From Candidatus Yanofskyibacteriota bacterium (GTDB taxonomy: Bacteria > Patescibacteriota > Minisyncoccia > 2-02-FULL-40-12 > IGHO2-12-FULL-4): a stretch of 38,533 nt of DNA. The stretch spans positions 1 through 38,533 of the forward strand of contig JACOZX010000017.1 of the NCBI GenBank assembly GCA_016181105.1. Reading direction: 5' to 3'. Shown here piece by piece: positions 1 to 8,097 of this stretch (position 1 is its first letter; the number at the start of each line of letters is the position of its first letter). The notes below the pieces were generated by a model. The model saw nothing but the letters and a program-made list of their open reading frames with translations, was not told where the DNA came from and searched no databases. Made by a program: the position numbers and the translations under genes.

Positions 1-99
1 TCTCAAAATAAAAATAGCAAAAATCGGCGCTAAAAGGCCAAAGGCGGAGTTCAATAAAAAATCAGATAAAACTAATTTTTTGATAACTCTGTTTACCAT
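1..99 (-). CDS. MFS transporter, N-terminal fragment (runs off the window)
   Basis: The reverse strand reads an open 33-codon N-terminus from an ATG at 99 to the window edge. It begins MVNRVIKKLVLSDFLLNSAF and continues into a hydrophobic stretch ending in AIFILR. The pattern of a short basic head, 'LSDFLLNSAFGLLAPIFAIFI' and a first membrane helix is familiar from major facilitator proteins of Patescibacteria. A near-consensus promoter ends about seven bases before the ATG, and no Shine-Dalgarno is present, so the message is probably leaderless. Only the first helix is visible, so substrate cannot be judged. Confidence 0.55.
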   Translation of the reverse strand, partial: MVNRVIKKLVLSDFLLNSAFGLLAPIFAIFILR

Positions 100-105
100 G
101 TTTCC

Positions 106-134
106 ATTATAAACAAAAACAAAAAAATCGCCAA
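106..134 (-). promoter_or_regulatory. Sigma-70-type promoter of the MFS gene
   Basis: On the minus strand TTGGCG (134-129) is followed after 17 bases by a perfect TATAAT (111-106). Transcription would start at about 99, at the ATG of the MFS fragment, giving a leaderless mRNA. Confidence 0.6.
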
Positions 135-149
135 CACGGTAGACGATTT
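121..149 (-). terminator. Possible intrinsic terminator of the subtilase gene
   Basis: Downstream of the subtilase stop, minus-strand AAATCG pairs with CGATTT, with an inner CC/GG and a small bulge, and is followed by a run of seven T. It overlaps the -35 of the next gene. The stem is weak. Confidence 0.35.
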
Positions 150-191
150 CAGAAAAAGTTGCCCCCAGAAACATTACCTCTGGTTTTATTA

Positions 192-1313
192 CTACTGCAC
201 TCTCGCAAAGCCAAAACCAGTGGAGTCGTCGTCCCCAAGCCCGTCTAAATCAAGTGAGTTAAGATGCAAAAAATTACGCAGGGAATCTGCCGGACTAGTT
301 TCTAAAGCAAAGAGCGGCCAGTATTTTGCCGCTAAACCGGTAACAAAAGGCGAGGCCATGGAAGTACCGGAAAGAATGGCATAGCCACCGTTTTTCCAAG
401 TTGATTCAACATTGACGCCCGGCGCCGCAAATTCCATATCCTGCTCTTCAACCACATAAGGCAGGGTTTGTGAGTTGATACCTCTGGAACTCCAATCCGG
501 TATTGCAAAATTTATACCAAAAGCTCCGACAGCCAAAACTTCTTTGGTGGCCGCCGGATAGTCAATACTTGCAAAGTATGGTCCGTCATTGCCGCCAGCC
601 GCTACAACCAAAACACCTTTTGTGGTCGCATAATTTATTGACTCGCTGATGAGCTGTGACGCCTTATCCGAACCCAAACTTATGTTAATAATGTTAATTC
701 CGCCGTCAGCTGCCGCGTTGATTGCGGCCGCAATATCGTCGGCATAGCAAGAGCCGCTTAAACCGCAAACTTTGAAAGCAAAAAGCGACACCTGCGGGGC
801 AATGCCGAATATACCCAAACCATCAGAACCCCCGTCAGCCGCAATAATTCCGGCTACATGAGTACCGTGGCCGTTCTTATCTTCACACTTGCCGTCAACT
901 ACCGGAAAACGCATATTTGTAAAATCCTTACACCCAACAATTCTATTTTTAAGATCGGTGTGTCCAACTGTAACACCGGTATCTAAAACAGCAACCTTGA
1001 CACCTTCCCCTCCGGAGGTTTTCAATATGAGAGGGTCTTTGTAGACATACTCCACGCCCCATGGGGTCTGATCGCTGGGAACAATACGAGTATTTTTAGA
1101 ACTTGGTTTCCCTTGAGGCAAAGCTTCTTTGACCTCCTCGGGTAAAATTTGCAAAACCGGCACAGGCTCAACCGACACCCCCAAAAGCTTGCCAAAACGA
1201 ATTTGCCAGTACTTTACCAAATAACGACTACCCTCTACCGCGCTAACAGAAGAAGGCGCTAATAGAGCTAGCGCCAGAAAACCATAAAAACAAAGGCTTT
1301 TGAGACTTTTCAT
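192..1313 (-). CDS. Secreted subtilisin-like serine protease (peptidase family S8)
   Basis: Secreted endopeptidase of the subtilase family, 373 residues from the chosen start. Residues 1-25 form a signal peptide (MKSLKSLCFYGFLALALL, cleavage likely after SVSA). A propeptide-like region of about 80 residues follows. The catalytic triad is visible: Asp111 in AVLDTG, His152 in NGHGTHVAG and Ser near 318 in SGTSMASP. Two cysteine pairs (CKDF...KCED and CGLSGSC) suggest disulfides outside the membrane. The protein ends soon after the catalytic serine region, with no cell-wall or membrane anchor, so it is probably released. The ORF track's longer start (MWITT...) lies in the promoter; an extended -10 sits 13 bases before ATG 1313. 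Substrate unknown. Confidence 0.9.
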   Translation of the reverse strand: MKSLKSLCFYGFLALALLAPSSVSAVEGSRYLVKYWQIRFGKLLGVSVEPVPVLQILPEEVKEALPQGKPSSKNTRIVPSDQTPWGVEYVYKDPLILKTSGGEGVKVAVLDTGVTVGHTDLKNRIVGCKDFTNMRFPVVDGKCEDKNGHGTHVAGIIAADGGSDGLGIFGIAPQVSLFAFKVCGLSGSCYADDIAAAINAAADGGINIINISLGSDKASQLISESINYATTKGVLVVAAGGNDGPYFASIDYPAATKEVLAVGAFGINFAIPDWSSRGINSQTLPYVVEEQDMEFAAPGVNVESTWKNGGYAILSGTSMASPFVTGLAAKYWPLFALETSPADSLRNFLHLNSLDLDGLGDDDSTGFGFARVQ

Positions 1314-1325
1314 AACTTTAAGCTT

Positions 1326-1334
1326 ATTATACCA
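1326..1334 (-). promoter_or_regulatory. Extended -10 promoter of the subtilase gene
   Basis: The minus strand carries TGGTATAAT, an extended -10 box with no recognisable -35. Its predicted start (about 1319) leaves roughly six bases before ATG 1313, which decides the start codon and again implies an almost leaderless mRNA. Confidence 0.6.
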
Positions 1335-1387
1335 GAATCCATCAAAAATTCTAGTAGTTATCCACAACTAGTAAGCCCTGTAAGGAC

Positions 1388-2074
1388 TTAGTTTTTCTCA
1401 TCTTCTTCCGCCAAAATGCCGTTCAGACCGTCGCGTAACTTTTCAGTCCATTCCCTAATTTTTTGCTGAACAATAAGATAGCGGACAAAGTATCTTTTAA
1501 GCAAAATTTTTATTATGTAAATCAAGACGATTGCCAGAGCAAGAAAAATGAGGAAAAGGGTGAAGTCTTTAACAAAGGAAAAGAAAATCTTGAAACTTTC
1601 AGCAAAAAAATAACCGATAAAAACGGTAACAAACACCCACCCCACCGAACCGTAAAAGTTATATTTAAAAAACTTTTTTAAGTTATATTTTAATGAGCCG
1701 GATAAGATCATGGTCGCGATTTCTAAGCTGAAAGTAAATTTAGCAAACATAATCGCCCGGCCACTGTATTTTTCAAAGTACTCTTCAATCCTGTTAATAA
1801 TATTGTGGCTTATTTTGTTTTTGTGGCCCCATTTGTCTAAAGCTTTCGCTCCGCCGAAATATCCGACCAGATACCAAGCATAGCCGTTTAAAACGTGAGC
1901 GACTATCAAAAGAGGCAGGATAATCCACAACTCAACTTGTCCGCTTGAAGCGATAAAACCGGCCAAGACAAGAACATTCATCCCCTCAATAAACCCTCCC
2001 AAAAACAAAAATAAATATTTGTACGAAATTAGATAGGGAGCGTGGCTTTGTATAAAGTTTAATAAACTTTCCAT
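1388..2074 (-). CDS. DedA-family (VTT domain) membrane protein
   Basis: Integral membrane protein of 228 residues with about five hydrophobic segments. The region LFLGGFIEGMNVLVLAGFIA and the following helical pair ending in YLVGYFGGAKALDKWG match the DedA/VTT core, as does FAKFTFSLEIATMILSGSLK in the second re-entrant half (usually 'R F...P..R.......G'; here the second arginine of the classical motif is not evident). Known DedA members flip or scramble lipid carriers such as undecaprenyl phosphate. It follows the O-antigen ligase-like gene by nine bases, so the two are probably cotranscribed and may both serve surface polymer assembly. Two short hairpins (1344-1389) follow the stop and may end the operon. 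Confidence 0.8.
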   Translation of the reverse strand: MESLLNFIQSHAPYLISYKYLFLFLGGFIEGMNVLVLAGFIASSGQVELWIILPLLIVAHVLNGYAWYLVGYFGGAKALDKWGHKNKISHNIINRIEEYFEKYSGRAIMFAKFTFSLEIATMILSGSLKYNLKKFFKYNFYGSVGWVFVTVFIGYFFAESFKIFFSFVKDFTLFLIFLALAIVLIYIIKILLKRYFVRYLIVQQKIREWTEKLRDGLNGILAEEDEKN

Positions 2075-2083
2075 ATTTTTATG

Positions 2084-3391
2084 TCACGAACGTAACACCA
2101 TCGGTTCCGCTTCGGCCATTAAACCCAAAACTAACCAAAGGACGATTTGGCCTTGCTGGATAGTCCAAAGAAAATGGTCAAATAATCCCATGATTAAAAC
2201 AGAAGAAAATAATATTAAAAAAGAAAGTTGATGAAGTATCTTCAGGCCGGTTCTTTTAATGTAATAATAGACCAAAAAGAAAACAAAAGCCAAGAAAGAC
2301 AGAAGACCTAAAAATCCAGTTTCAGAGGCAATCAAAAGATAAATATTGTGCACCGGCTGATAAAGATACTCTTTGTCTAAAGTTAAGTTTTGCAGCATGT
2401 GCCAAACAAACTGGCCCGCCCCCAAACCCAAAAATGGGTGTGAAAAAGCCTCACTGCCGGCCAGCTTGTTATAAAAAACTCTCTCTGCAACCGCCAGGTC
2501 TTTATCAGAAAAACTTATCCTTGAACTTACCTGCGGCCACAAAAGAAAAGAAAAAATTAAAACAGTAAAACAGGAAATGCTGGCCAGATAAAGCACCCGC
2601 TTTCTAAAAATAGGACTAACGGGGTATCTCTTTCTCTTCAAAGAAACCAGGACAAGTCTTAAAATTAGTCCCAAAACCCACAGGCCAATTGCCACCCTGG
2701 AAAAAGTCAAAAGAAAACCAAATAAAATTGGGGCATACACCAAGAACAGGGTCCACAAAGGACGGGTTTTTTTCTCATACAAGTACCAGAAGTAGAAGAC
2801 AAAGATAGCGATAAAAAGCCAAGTTGCAAGAACATTGGGATGCGGAAATGTGCCGTAGGCCCTCAAAAACTTTTCACTTCCAAAAGGCACCACTGCAACG
2901 CCGTTAAAATTAGTTCTCAAAACAGACTCTCCGAGCAAGGTCAGACCCAGACTGTGCTGAAAAAAAGACTGCAAAATCCCTAAGACAGCCTGCAGAACTC
3001 CGGAAGCCAAGACTGAAGCTAAAACGTAAGCAGGCTTTAAGACACTTCTTAAAGCAAAACGAAAATAATAAAATAATGCGGAGAATTCCAAAATTTTCAC
3101 GACCTGATACAAGCCTAAAATTTTGTTGTCGGCGACAAAGATAGAAAGTCCGGATATAACAACAAAAAAGAGTAGAAAAAAATCTGCCGGTTTTGGCTTG
3201 GTCATTTGAGAAAATCCTCTCAAAGACCAACACAGAAACAAAAGAAATATCAGCAGGTCTGTAGCGTAAACAAATGCGGAAGTCCACTCATTAAAATTTG
3301 ACCTCGCCGAAGATTTCCAAAAGATAAACCTGGTTTGGAAAGGAATACAGAAAATGAAAAGATAAAAAATTATTCTTTCAACTTTATGCAT
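2084..3391 (-). CDS. O-antigen ligase/polymerase (Wzy/WaaL-like) membrane protein
   Basis: Polytopic membrane protein of 435 residues with ten or more hydrophobic segments. The arrangement is that of the Wzy_C/O-antigen ligase family: a large loop (about residues 290-350) between late helices, and the motif HNIYLLIASETGFLGLLSFL, which carries the conserved His and the E-x-G turn. AYGTFPHPNVLATWL upstream is also typical. The family transfers or polymerises glycans on a lipid carrier on the outer face of the membrane. It lies between an amino-acid permease and a DedA protein on the same strand. No other polysaccharide gene is in view, so acceptor and donor are unknown. Confidence 0.8.
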   Translation of the reverse strand: MHKVERIIFYLFIFCIPFQTRFIFWKSSARSNFNEWTSAFVYATDLLIFLLFLCWSLRGFSQMTKPKPADFFLLFFVVISGLSIFVADNKILGLYQVVKILEFSALFYYFRFALRSVLKPAYVLASVLASGVLQAVLGILQSFFQHSLGLTLLGESVLRTNFNGVAVVPFGSEKFLRAYGTFPHPNVLATWLFIAIFVFYFWYLYEKKTRPLWTLFLVYAPILFGFLLTFSRVAIGLWVLGLILRLVLVSLKRKRYPVSPIFRKRVLYLASISCFTVLIFSFLLWPQVSSRISFSDKDLAVAERVFYNKLAGSEAFSHPFLGLGAGQFVWHMLQNLTLDKEYLYQPVHNIYLLIASETGFLGLLSFLAFVFFLVYYYIKRTGLKILHQLSFLILFSSVLIMGLFDHFLWTIQQGQIVLWLVLGLMAEAEPMVLRS

Positions 3392-3414
3392 CAGGTTATA
3401 AATAGTTCAGTGAA

Positions 3415-4542
3415 CTATATAAAAGCGAGCAAAACACCGGAAGCAAAAACGGCAATTACAAGATACCAAAACCATATGGGCATATTCAGAGAATACTCCG
3501 GAATACGATGCCCCATTCTTTTGACTTTGCTGTAAATAAGAACAAAGACTACAGACTGCAACCCGATAGCCACGGAACCGGCAAGCCCTATCACATTAAT
3601 AAAATTTCTGATGCCGAAAATAAATAAGAAAAACGGAGGCCAAAGAGCCAAAAACCAGGCAGTAAATTTGCCCAAACGAAAATCAAACTGAAAAGATTCC
3701 TGCAAAACCCGGCCTAAGTTAAGAAAAGAAGTGAAGATTGCCAAAACGCCAAAAATAGAACCGGCCAAGACGACTTTTGAACCGAGAAAAGAAGACAAAC
3801 CGGCAAATGCTTCGGGAGAAGTGACCTCTCCCGACACACCTACAACCAAAAAGGCAAAAATTAAATAAATAACCGGCGGGATTAAACTGCCCAAGATAAT
3901 AGATTTCTTCAAATTGAACTCCTGACCATCTAAAACTTCCCTCTGCAAAGCAACCGAAGACATGCCGCTTAAAGCAAAAAGTATGACCCCATAGGGCAAA
4001 AACCAGAAATCTTTATTCCAAAGAGTAAAGTTCTGAAAATTAACATGACCCGCTCCCCAAAAGACAATCAAAGATATTGATGCCACATAAAGAAAAGCCA
4101 TGAAAAGATCTACCGCTGAAACAGTCTTTAAACCGCCCAACAAAACAAAAGCCACTAAAAAGAAAAAAAACACGCTTAACGAGTCAGCCGAAACAAAAAA
4201 CTTAAAAGACAAGATGTTGGCAAGAAACTCCCCGCCGACGATGATATAAGCCAGAAGCGCGGAATAAATCCCAAGAACAAAAGTAAAAAAAGTTAATTTT
4301 TTAAAAAACTTGCCCAAATAGACATCGGCATAACCCACCAGCTGGTGAGCCTTGTCGGTACGCAAAATTATTTCTCCATAAGCCAGATTTAAAATAAGAG
4401 TTACCGCGCTTAAACCGATTAAAAACAAAAGGCCGGTTAAAAAACCAGCCTTTGAAAAAACAAATGGCACTCCAAAAATACCTACCCCAATAATACCCCC
4501 CACCAAAACAGCCGCCGCCGAGTATAATTTTTTGTTGGGCAT
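3415..4542 (-). CDS. Amino-acid permease (APC superfamily, aromatic amino acid/Tyr-specific permease-like)
   Basis: Membrane transporter of 375 residues with about ten to eleven helices. The N-terminus AAVLVGGIIGVGIFGVPFVF is the classical glycine-rich first helix of APC-type permeases (G-x-G-I-x-G-x-P), and the length and pattern fit the aromatic amino acid permease/SLC38-like branch. It would import an amino acid by ion symport, which suits a cell with few biosynthetic genes. It is 34 bases downstream of the MgtC-like gene. A stable hairpin lies in this gap and covers the Shine-Dalgarno-like AAAAGG (see separate entry). Exact substrate cannot be read from sequence. Confidence 0.75.
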   Translation of the reverse strand: MPNKKLYSAAAVLVGGIIGVGIFGVPFVFSKAGFLTGLLFLIGLSAVTLILNLAYGEIILRTDKAHQLVGYADVYLGKFFKKLTFFTFVLGIYSALLAYIIVGGEFLANILSFKFFVSADSLSVFFFFLVAFVLLGGLKTVSAVDLFMAFLYVASISLIVFWGAGHVNFQNFTLWNKDFWFLPYGVILFALSGMSSVALQREVLDGQEFNLKKSIILGSLIPPVIYLIFAFLVVGVSGEVTSPEAFAGLSSFLGSKVVLAGSIFGVLAIFTSFLNLGRVLQESFQFDFRLGKFTAWFLALWPPFFLFIFGIRNFINVIGLAGSVAIGLQSVVFVLIYSKVKRMGHRIPEYSLNMPIWFWYLVIAVFASGVLLAFI

Positions 4543-4547
4543 AATAT

Positions 4548-4572
4548 AGACCTTTTTCTATGCAAAAGGCCT
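4548..4572 (-). promoter_or_regulatory. Hairpin overlapping the ribosome binding site of the permease
   Basis: On the minus strand AGGCCTTTT pairs with AAAAGGTCT over nine base pairs (one G-U) around a seven-base loop. The 3' arm contains the only Shine-Dalgarno-like sequence before ATG 4542. There is no following T-run, so it looks more like a translational control hairpin or RNA-processing site than a terminator. Confidence 0.45.
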
Positions 4573-4576
4573 TAAA

Positions 4577-5038
4577 TTATTTCTCAACCTCTTCGTCTTG
4601 GAGGCTTTGGTAAAGAATCCTGTTGCCCGTCTTTTTTTCCACGAGCCACAAAAAAGTCAAGATAAAGTAAACTACTAAAACAGAAAAAAACGCCTCGCGG
4701 TAAAAACCCATGCCTATCGTAATGCCGATTGCCGCCACCACCCATAAAGTAGCGGCCGTGGTGATACCGCGTATTTTTTGGCCTTGCTGAAGAATCACCC
4801 CGCCGCCGATGAAACCTATGCCAACCACAATATTTGAAATCATTCTGGTCGGATCTATAAGCGGGTTGTCGGAAAAAGAAGAAAGAGAAATAACAGTAAT
4901 TAAAGAAGCGCCCATGGCCACCAAGGCGTTAGTTCTTAGGCCGGCAGATTTGTGGGACCTTTCTCTTTCAAAACCGATAGCCGCTCCCAAAGCCGTTGCC
5001 AGCAGTATTCTTAAAAATGTTTCCGGAAATTCCAACAC
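4577..5038 (-). CDS. MgtC/SapB-family membrane protein
   Basis: Membrane protein of 153 residues with four to five helices. LLATALGAAIGFERERSHKSAGLRTNALVAMGASLI is the signature N-terminal block of the MgtC/SapB family, including the conserved ERE and G-L-R-T-N. GIGFIGGGVILQ and the following T-T-A-A-TLWVVAAIGI region also match. The length equals the membrane domain alone; the C-terminal ACT-like domain of enterobacterial MgtC is missing, which is common. Family members modulate ion homeostasis or ATP synthase activity; the role here is not known. It lies 14 bases after lon and is probably cotranscribed. Confidence 0.85.
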   Translation of the reverse strand: MLEFPETFLRILLATALGAAIGFERERSHKSAGLRTNALVAMGASLITVISLSSFSDNPLIDPTRMISNIVVGIGFIGGGVILQQGQKIRGITTAATLWVVAAIGITIGMGFYREAFFSVLVVYFILTFLWLVEKKTGNRILYQSLQDEEVEK

Positions 5039-5052
5039 AAATTAATTATCTC

Positions 5053-7377
5053 CTACTTTAGGGCTACTTTCAAGACGTCATCAACAGTTTGAGCGTAAAC
5101 AAACTTCAACGCCTTTCTTATCTTAACAGGAATATCCACAAGGTCTTTCTCGTTTGCTTGGGGAACAATGATGGTTTTCAGTCCGGCCCTGTGAGCCGCC
5201 AAAACTTTTTCTTTGATTCCGCCTATTTCCAAAACCTTGCCGCGAAGAGTTATTTCCCCGGTCATCCCCACGTCTTTGCGGACGGCTCTCTTGGTCAGCA
5301 TAGAGACAATCGCTGTAATCATGGCCACTCCGGCCGATGGACCGTCCTTTGGGATAGCGCCCGAAGGAATGTGAATGTGAATGTCTTCTTTGTAAAAATC
5401 ATTTTTAATTTTAAATTTTTCAGCGCTGGACCGGACATAGCTTAAAGCGGCGCTAACGGACTCTTTCATAACTTCTCCCAGATAACCCGTTAAAATCAGC
5501 TTGCCTTTGCCGGGCATTTTTGTCGCCTCAATTGACAGCACCTCTCCGCCCACAGGCGTCCAAGCAAGACCGGTGGCCACGCCTATCTCATCCTCTTTTT
5601 CTCCCTGTTGGTGGGTATATCTGGCCGGACCAAGAAACTGATGCAAAGTTTTGTCATTCACGATAAGCTTGTCCCGCGAACTGTTTTCCACGACGCGTCT
5701 TGTTACTTTCCTAAATATAGTAGCCAGCTTTCTCTCCAGCTCTCTGACACCTGCTTCGCTTGTATGTTTCCTTATGACGTCCAAAACCACTCCGTCACTC
5801 ATGGAAAAAGTTGTTGCCTTAAGTCCGTGCTGGCCGAAAAGCTTAGGAACAAGAAATTTTTTAGCGATGTAAAGTTTCTCATCTTCGGTATAGCCGGGAA
5901 ATTCAATAATTTCCAACCGGTCTCTTAAGGCCGGCGGAATCGTGTCCAGTCTGTTTGCTGTGGTTATAAAAATAACATCAGATAAATCAAACGGCACTTC
6001 CAGGTAGTTGTCTGAAAAAGAAAAATTTTGTTCGGGATCAAGGGCCTCCAGCAACGCCGCCGCCGGATCGCCCCTGAAATCTTGGCCAATCTTATCAATT
6101 TCATCCAGCATAAAAACCGGGTCTTTGGCGGACGCCGTGTGTATGCCCTGAATAATCCTGCCGGGCAAAGCGCCGACATAAGTTCTGCGATGGCCTCTTA
6201 ACTCGGCTTCGTCATGAAGACCGCCCAAGGAAATCCTGACAAATTTACGGCCCAAAGCATTGGCAATAGAGCGGCCAATGGAAGTCTTGCCGGTCCCCGG
6301 AGGACCGATGAAACAAAGGATAGGCCCTTTAACTTTTCCGACCTGCTTCTGCACAGCCAAGTACTCCAAAATTCTCTCTTTAACCTTATCCAAACCATAG
6401 TGGTCTTTATCCAAAACTTTACCGGCCTGTTTCAGGTCTATTGATTTTTTTGTGGCAATCGCCCAGGGCAGTTCAACCAGCCAGTCAAGATAAGTGCGGA
6501 GATAAGAAATCTCCGGACTGAACATGGGCATTTTTTCCAGACGACCAAGCTCCTTAACTGCCTTTTTTTCAACCTCCTTAGGCATACCTGATTTTTTTAT
6601 TTTCGTCCTTAGCTGTTCGTAATCTCCCTTTTCTCCCTCCATGCCGAGCTCTTTCTCTATGCTTTTTAACTGCTCTCGCAAGAAAATTTCTTTTTGCATC
6701 TTGCCAAGTTGTTTTTTAGTTTCTTTGGCAACCTTTTTTTCTGCTTCCAGAATCTCCAGTTCTCTGGTCAGGAAAAAGTTTATCCTCTTGAGAGCCTCGT
6801 TGAGATTTGTCGTTTCTAAAATATACTGCTGATCAAGCAAATCGAGATTAAGATTTACAGCAATCAAGTTAACAAGTTGTTCCGGTTCTTTAAGCTGGCT
6901 CAAAGTAAATAGGAAAGACGGCAAAACCGAAGAAAATATTTTGGCTTCAGTAACTTTTTTAAACTGCTCAATAATTGTCCTAATCAAAGCCTCGCTTTCA
7001 ACACTTTCTTTGTACTCCAATTCCACCGGCGCGATTTTAGCCTTGAAAAATGGTTCCTCTTGAGTAAACTCCAAAATTTTCACTCTTTTCAAGCCTTCCG
7101 CGTCAATCTTAAAAGAGCCGTCAGTCAAACGGTTGGTTGTGATAATATGTCCGATGGTCCCGATCTTAAACAAGTCCTTAGGTATGGCATCGTCGTGCAG
7201 ATTGCGCTGGGCGACAAAAATCATCTGGCCGTTATGGGCAGACAGGGATTGTTCAAGAGCGGTCACGGATTTAGACCTCTGCACCACAAGAGGAATAGCA
7301 ATACGAGGAAATAAAGCAACGTTTTTCAAGGCCATCAACGGCAATTCGTTGCTGATTAAATTATTAGTTACCGGCAT
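5053..7377 (-). CDS. lon: ATP-dependent protease Lon
   Basis: Cytosolic AAA+ protease that degrades misfolded and regulatory proteins. At 774 residues it has the full LonA layout: N-terminal substrate domain (about 10-200) starting LPLMALKNVALFPR, coiled coil, AAA+ module with Walker A GPPGTGKTS (about 355-363) and Walker B FMLDEIDKIG, and C-terminal peptidase. The Ser-Lys dyad is visible as PKDGPSAGVAM (Ser about 681) and GGIKEKVLAAHR (Lys about 723). A CIRCE-like inverted repeat covers its promoter, so heat-shock control by HrcA is likely. The predicted transcription start is only a few bases before the ATG. It heads the minus-strand series with the mgtC-like gene and the permease. Confidence 0.97.
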   Translation of the reverse strand: MPVTNNLISNELPLMALKNVALFPRIAIPLVVQRSKSVTALEQSLSAHNGQMIFVAQRNLHDDAIPKDLFKIGTIGHIITTNRLTDGSFKIDAEGLKRVKILEFTQEEPFFKAKIAPVELEYKESVESEALIRTIIEQFKKVTEAKIFSSVLPSFLFTLSQLKEPEQLVNLIAVNLNLDLLDQQYILETTNLNEALKRINFFLTRELEILEAEKKVAKETKKQLGKMQKEIFLREQLKSIEKELGMEGEKGDYEQLRTKIKKSGMPKEVEKKAVKELGRLEKMPMFSPEISYLRTYLDWLVELPWAIATKKSIDLKQAGKVLDKDHYGLDKVKERILEYLAVQKQVGKVKGPILCFIGPPGTGKTSIGRSIANALGRKFVRISLGGLHDEAELRGHRRTYVGALPGRIIQGIHTASAKDPVFMLDEIDKIGQDFRGDPAAALLEALDPEQNFSFSDNYLEVPFDLSDVIFITTANRLDTIPPALRDRLEIIEFPGYTEDEKLYIAKKFLVPKLFGQHGLKATTFSMSDGVVLDVIRKHTSEAGVRELERKLATIFRKVTRRVVENSSRDKLIVNDKTLHQFLGPARYTHQQGEKEDEIGVATGLAWTPVGGEVLSIEATKMPGKGKLILTGYLGEVMKESVSAALSYVRSSAEKFKIKNDFYKEDIHIHIPSGAIPKDGPSAGVAMITAIVSMLTKRAVRKDVGMTGEITLRGKVLEIGGIKEKVLAAHRAGLKTIIVPQANEKDLVDIPVKIRKALKFVYAQTVDDVLKVALK

Positions 7378-7386
7378 AATAACCCT

Positions 7387-7423
7387 ATCTTATCAATTAG
7401 CAGTCTGGTGTCAAGAGTGCCAA
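7387..7423 (-). promoter_or_regulatory. lon promoter with CIRCE-like (HrcA) operator
   Basis: Plus-strand TTAGCAGTC (7397-7405), nine bases, then GAGTGCCAA (7415-7423). The known CIRCE consensus is TTAGCACTC-N9-GAGTGCTAA, so each arm differs at one position and the spacer is exact. On the minus strand a perfect TTGACA (7414-7409) lies inside the CIRCE spacer, followed after 16 bases by TAAGAT (7392-7387). Repressor binding would therefore block RNA polymerase. Confidence 0.8.
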
Positions 7424-7447
7424 TTAGGAGTTTGTTGGATACGCGGA

Positions 7448-8074
7448 CTACTCTCCTGTGTTATCAACTTCTCCCGGTTCCTTAAGTTCCTTCTTTATGA
7501 GTTCAGTGAGTTTAGAAATTAGTTCCTTAGGATTTTTACTAAAGACAACCTTTCCCGCACCATGGCGATGAGGGTCTTTGACATTTTCCAAAAGTCTGGC
7601 AATTTCTTCGGTCACTCCGCCGCTGCCTTCTAAAACACCGATGGGTTTGTTGTCCTCCAGAGCAATAGTAAATTCATTGAGCGTGCCAAAACCGCCGCAG
7701 GCAATAATAACAGCATCAGCCGCTTTGGTTAAAATCAAATTTCTGCCGGAGTAGTTGAAACCGGTATAAATTATAAAATCAAAGTTTTCTGTCGGCAAAC
7801 GATAAGATTTAACATGTTCGGCGTAAGTTGCCGCCGGTGAAATACCTATACTTACTCCGCCCTCCTCTTTAGCGCCTTTCGCCGCGGCATAAGGCGCGCC
7901 GGTAGTGGCGCCGGTAATCAAAATCCCGCCCTGTCTGACAACTTCACGGCCAATTTCTTCCGTCCTTTGAAATATGTCGGAAGAACAGATGCCGCAAGCT
8001 TTAGCAGAAGATTGGCCGCCTTCGTTGCACTTGCCCAAATCCGCCGAACCTGACACTACGAATTTATATTTCAT
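7448..8074 (-). CDS. SLOG/LOG-family Rossmann protein (LDcluster4-like)
   Basis: Soluble Rossmann-fold protein of 208 residues. VVSGSA near the N-terminus, VVRQGGILITGATTGAPYAAAKGA, and CGGFGTLNEF are the nucleotide/ribose-phosphate binding elements of the SLOG superfamily; the last corresponds to the 'PGGxGTxxE' motif of LOG proteins (cytokinin nucleoside monophosphate phosphoribohydrolases, often mis-named lysine decarboxylases). The insert with C-x-x-C-x-x-C-like cysteines near residues 25-31 (KACGICSSD) is uncommon and could bind metal. The gene is 23 bases after the MBL gene. Reaction unproven; nucleotide or NAD-derived ligand binding is the safest statement. Confidence 0.7.
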   Translation of the reverse strand: MKYKFVVSGSADLGKCNEGGQSSAKACGICSSDIFQRTEEIGREVVRQGGILITGATTGAPYAAAKGAKEEGGVSIGISPAATYAEHVKSYRLPTENFDFIIYTGFNYSGRNLILTKAADAVIIACGGFGTLNEFTIALEDNKPIGVLEGSGGVTEEIARLLENVKDPHRHGAGKVVFSKNPKELISKLTELIKKELKEPGEVDNTGE

Positions 8075-8097
8075 AATAAAATTTTAACAAAATAATA

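Noticed and set aside
150-175. Fragment of family F near the window start (shared TCAGAAAAAGTTGC)
   Set aside because: Fourteen matching bases in an AT-rich window are expected by chance and the flanks do not align.
1358-1366. Perfect DnaA box TTATCCACA (and another at 9959-9967)
   Set aside because: Single, unclustered boxes 8.6 kb apart with no dnaA, dnaN or AT-rich repeat region; not evidence of an origin.
5089-7522. Plus-strand ORFs opposite lon
   Set aside because: Shadows of the lon coding strand; no ribosome binding sites or protein-like composition.
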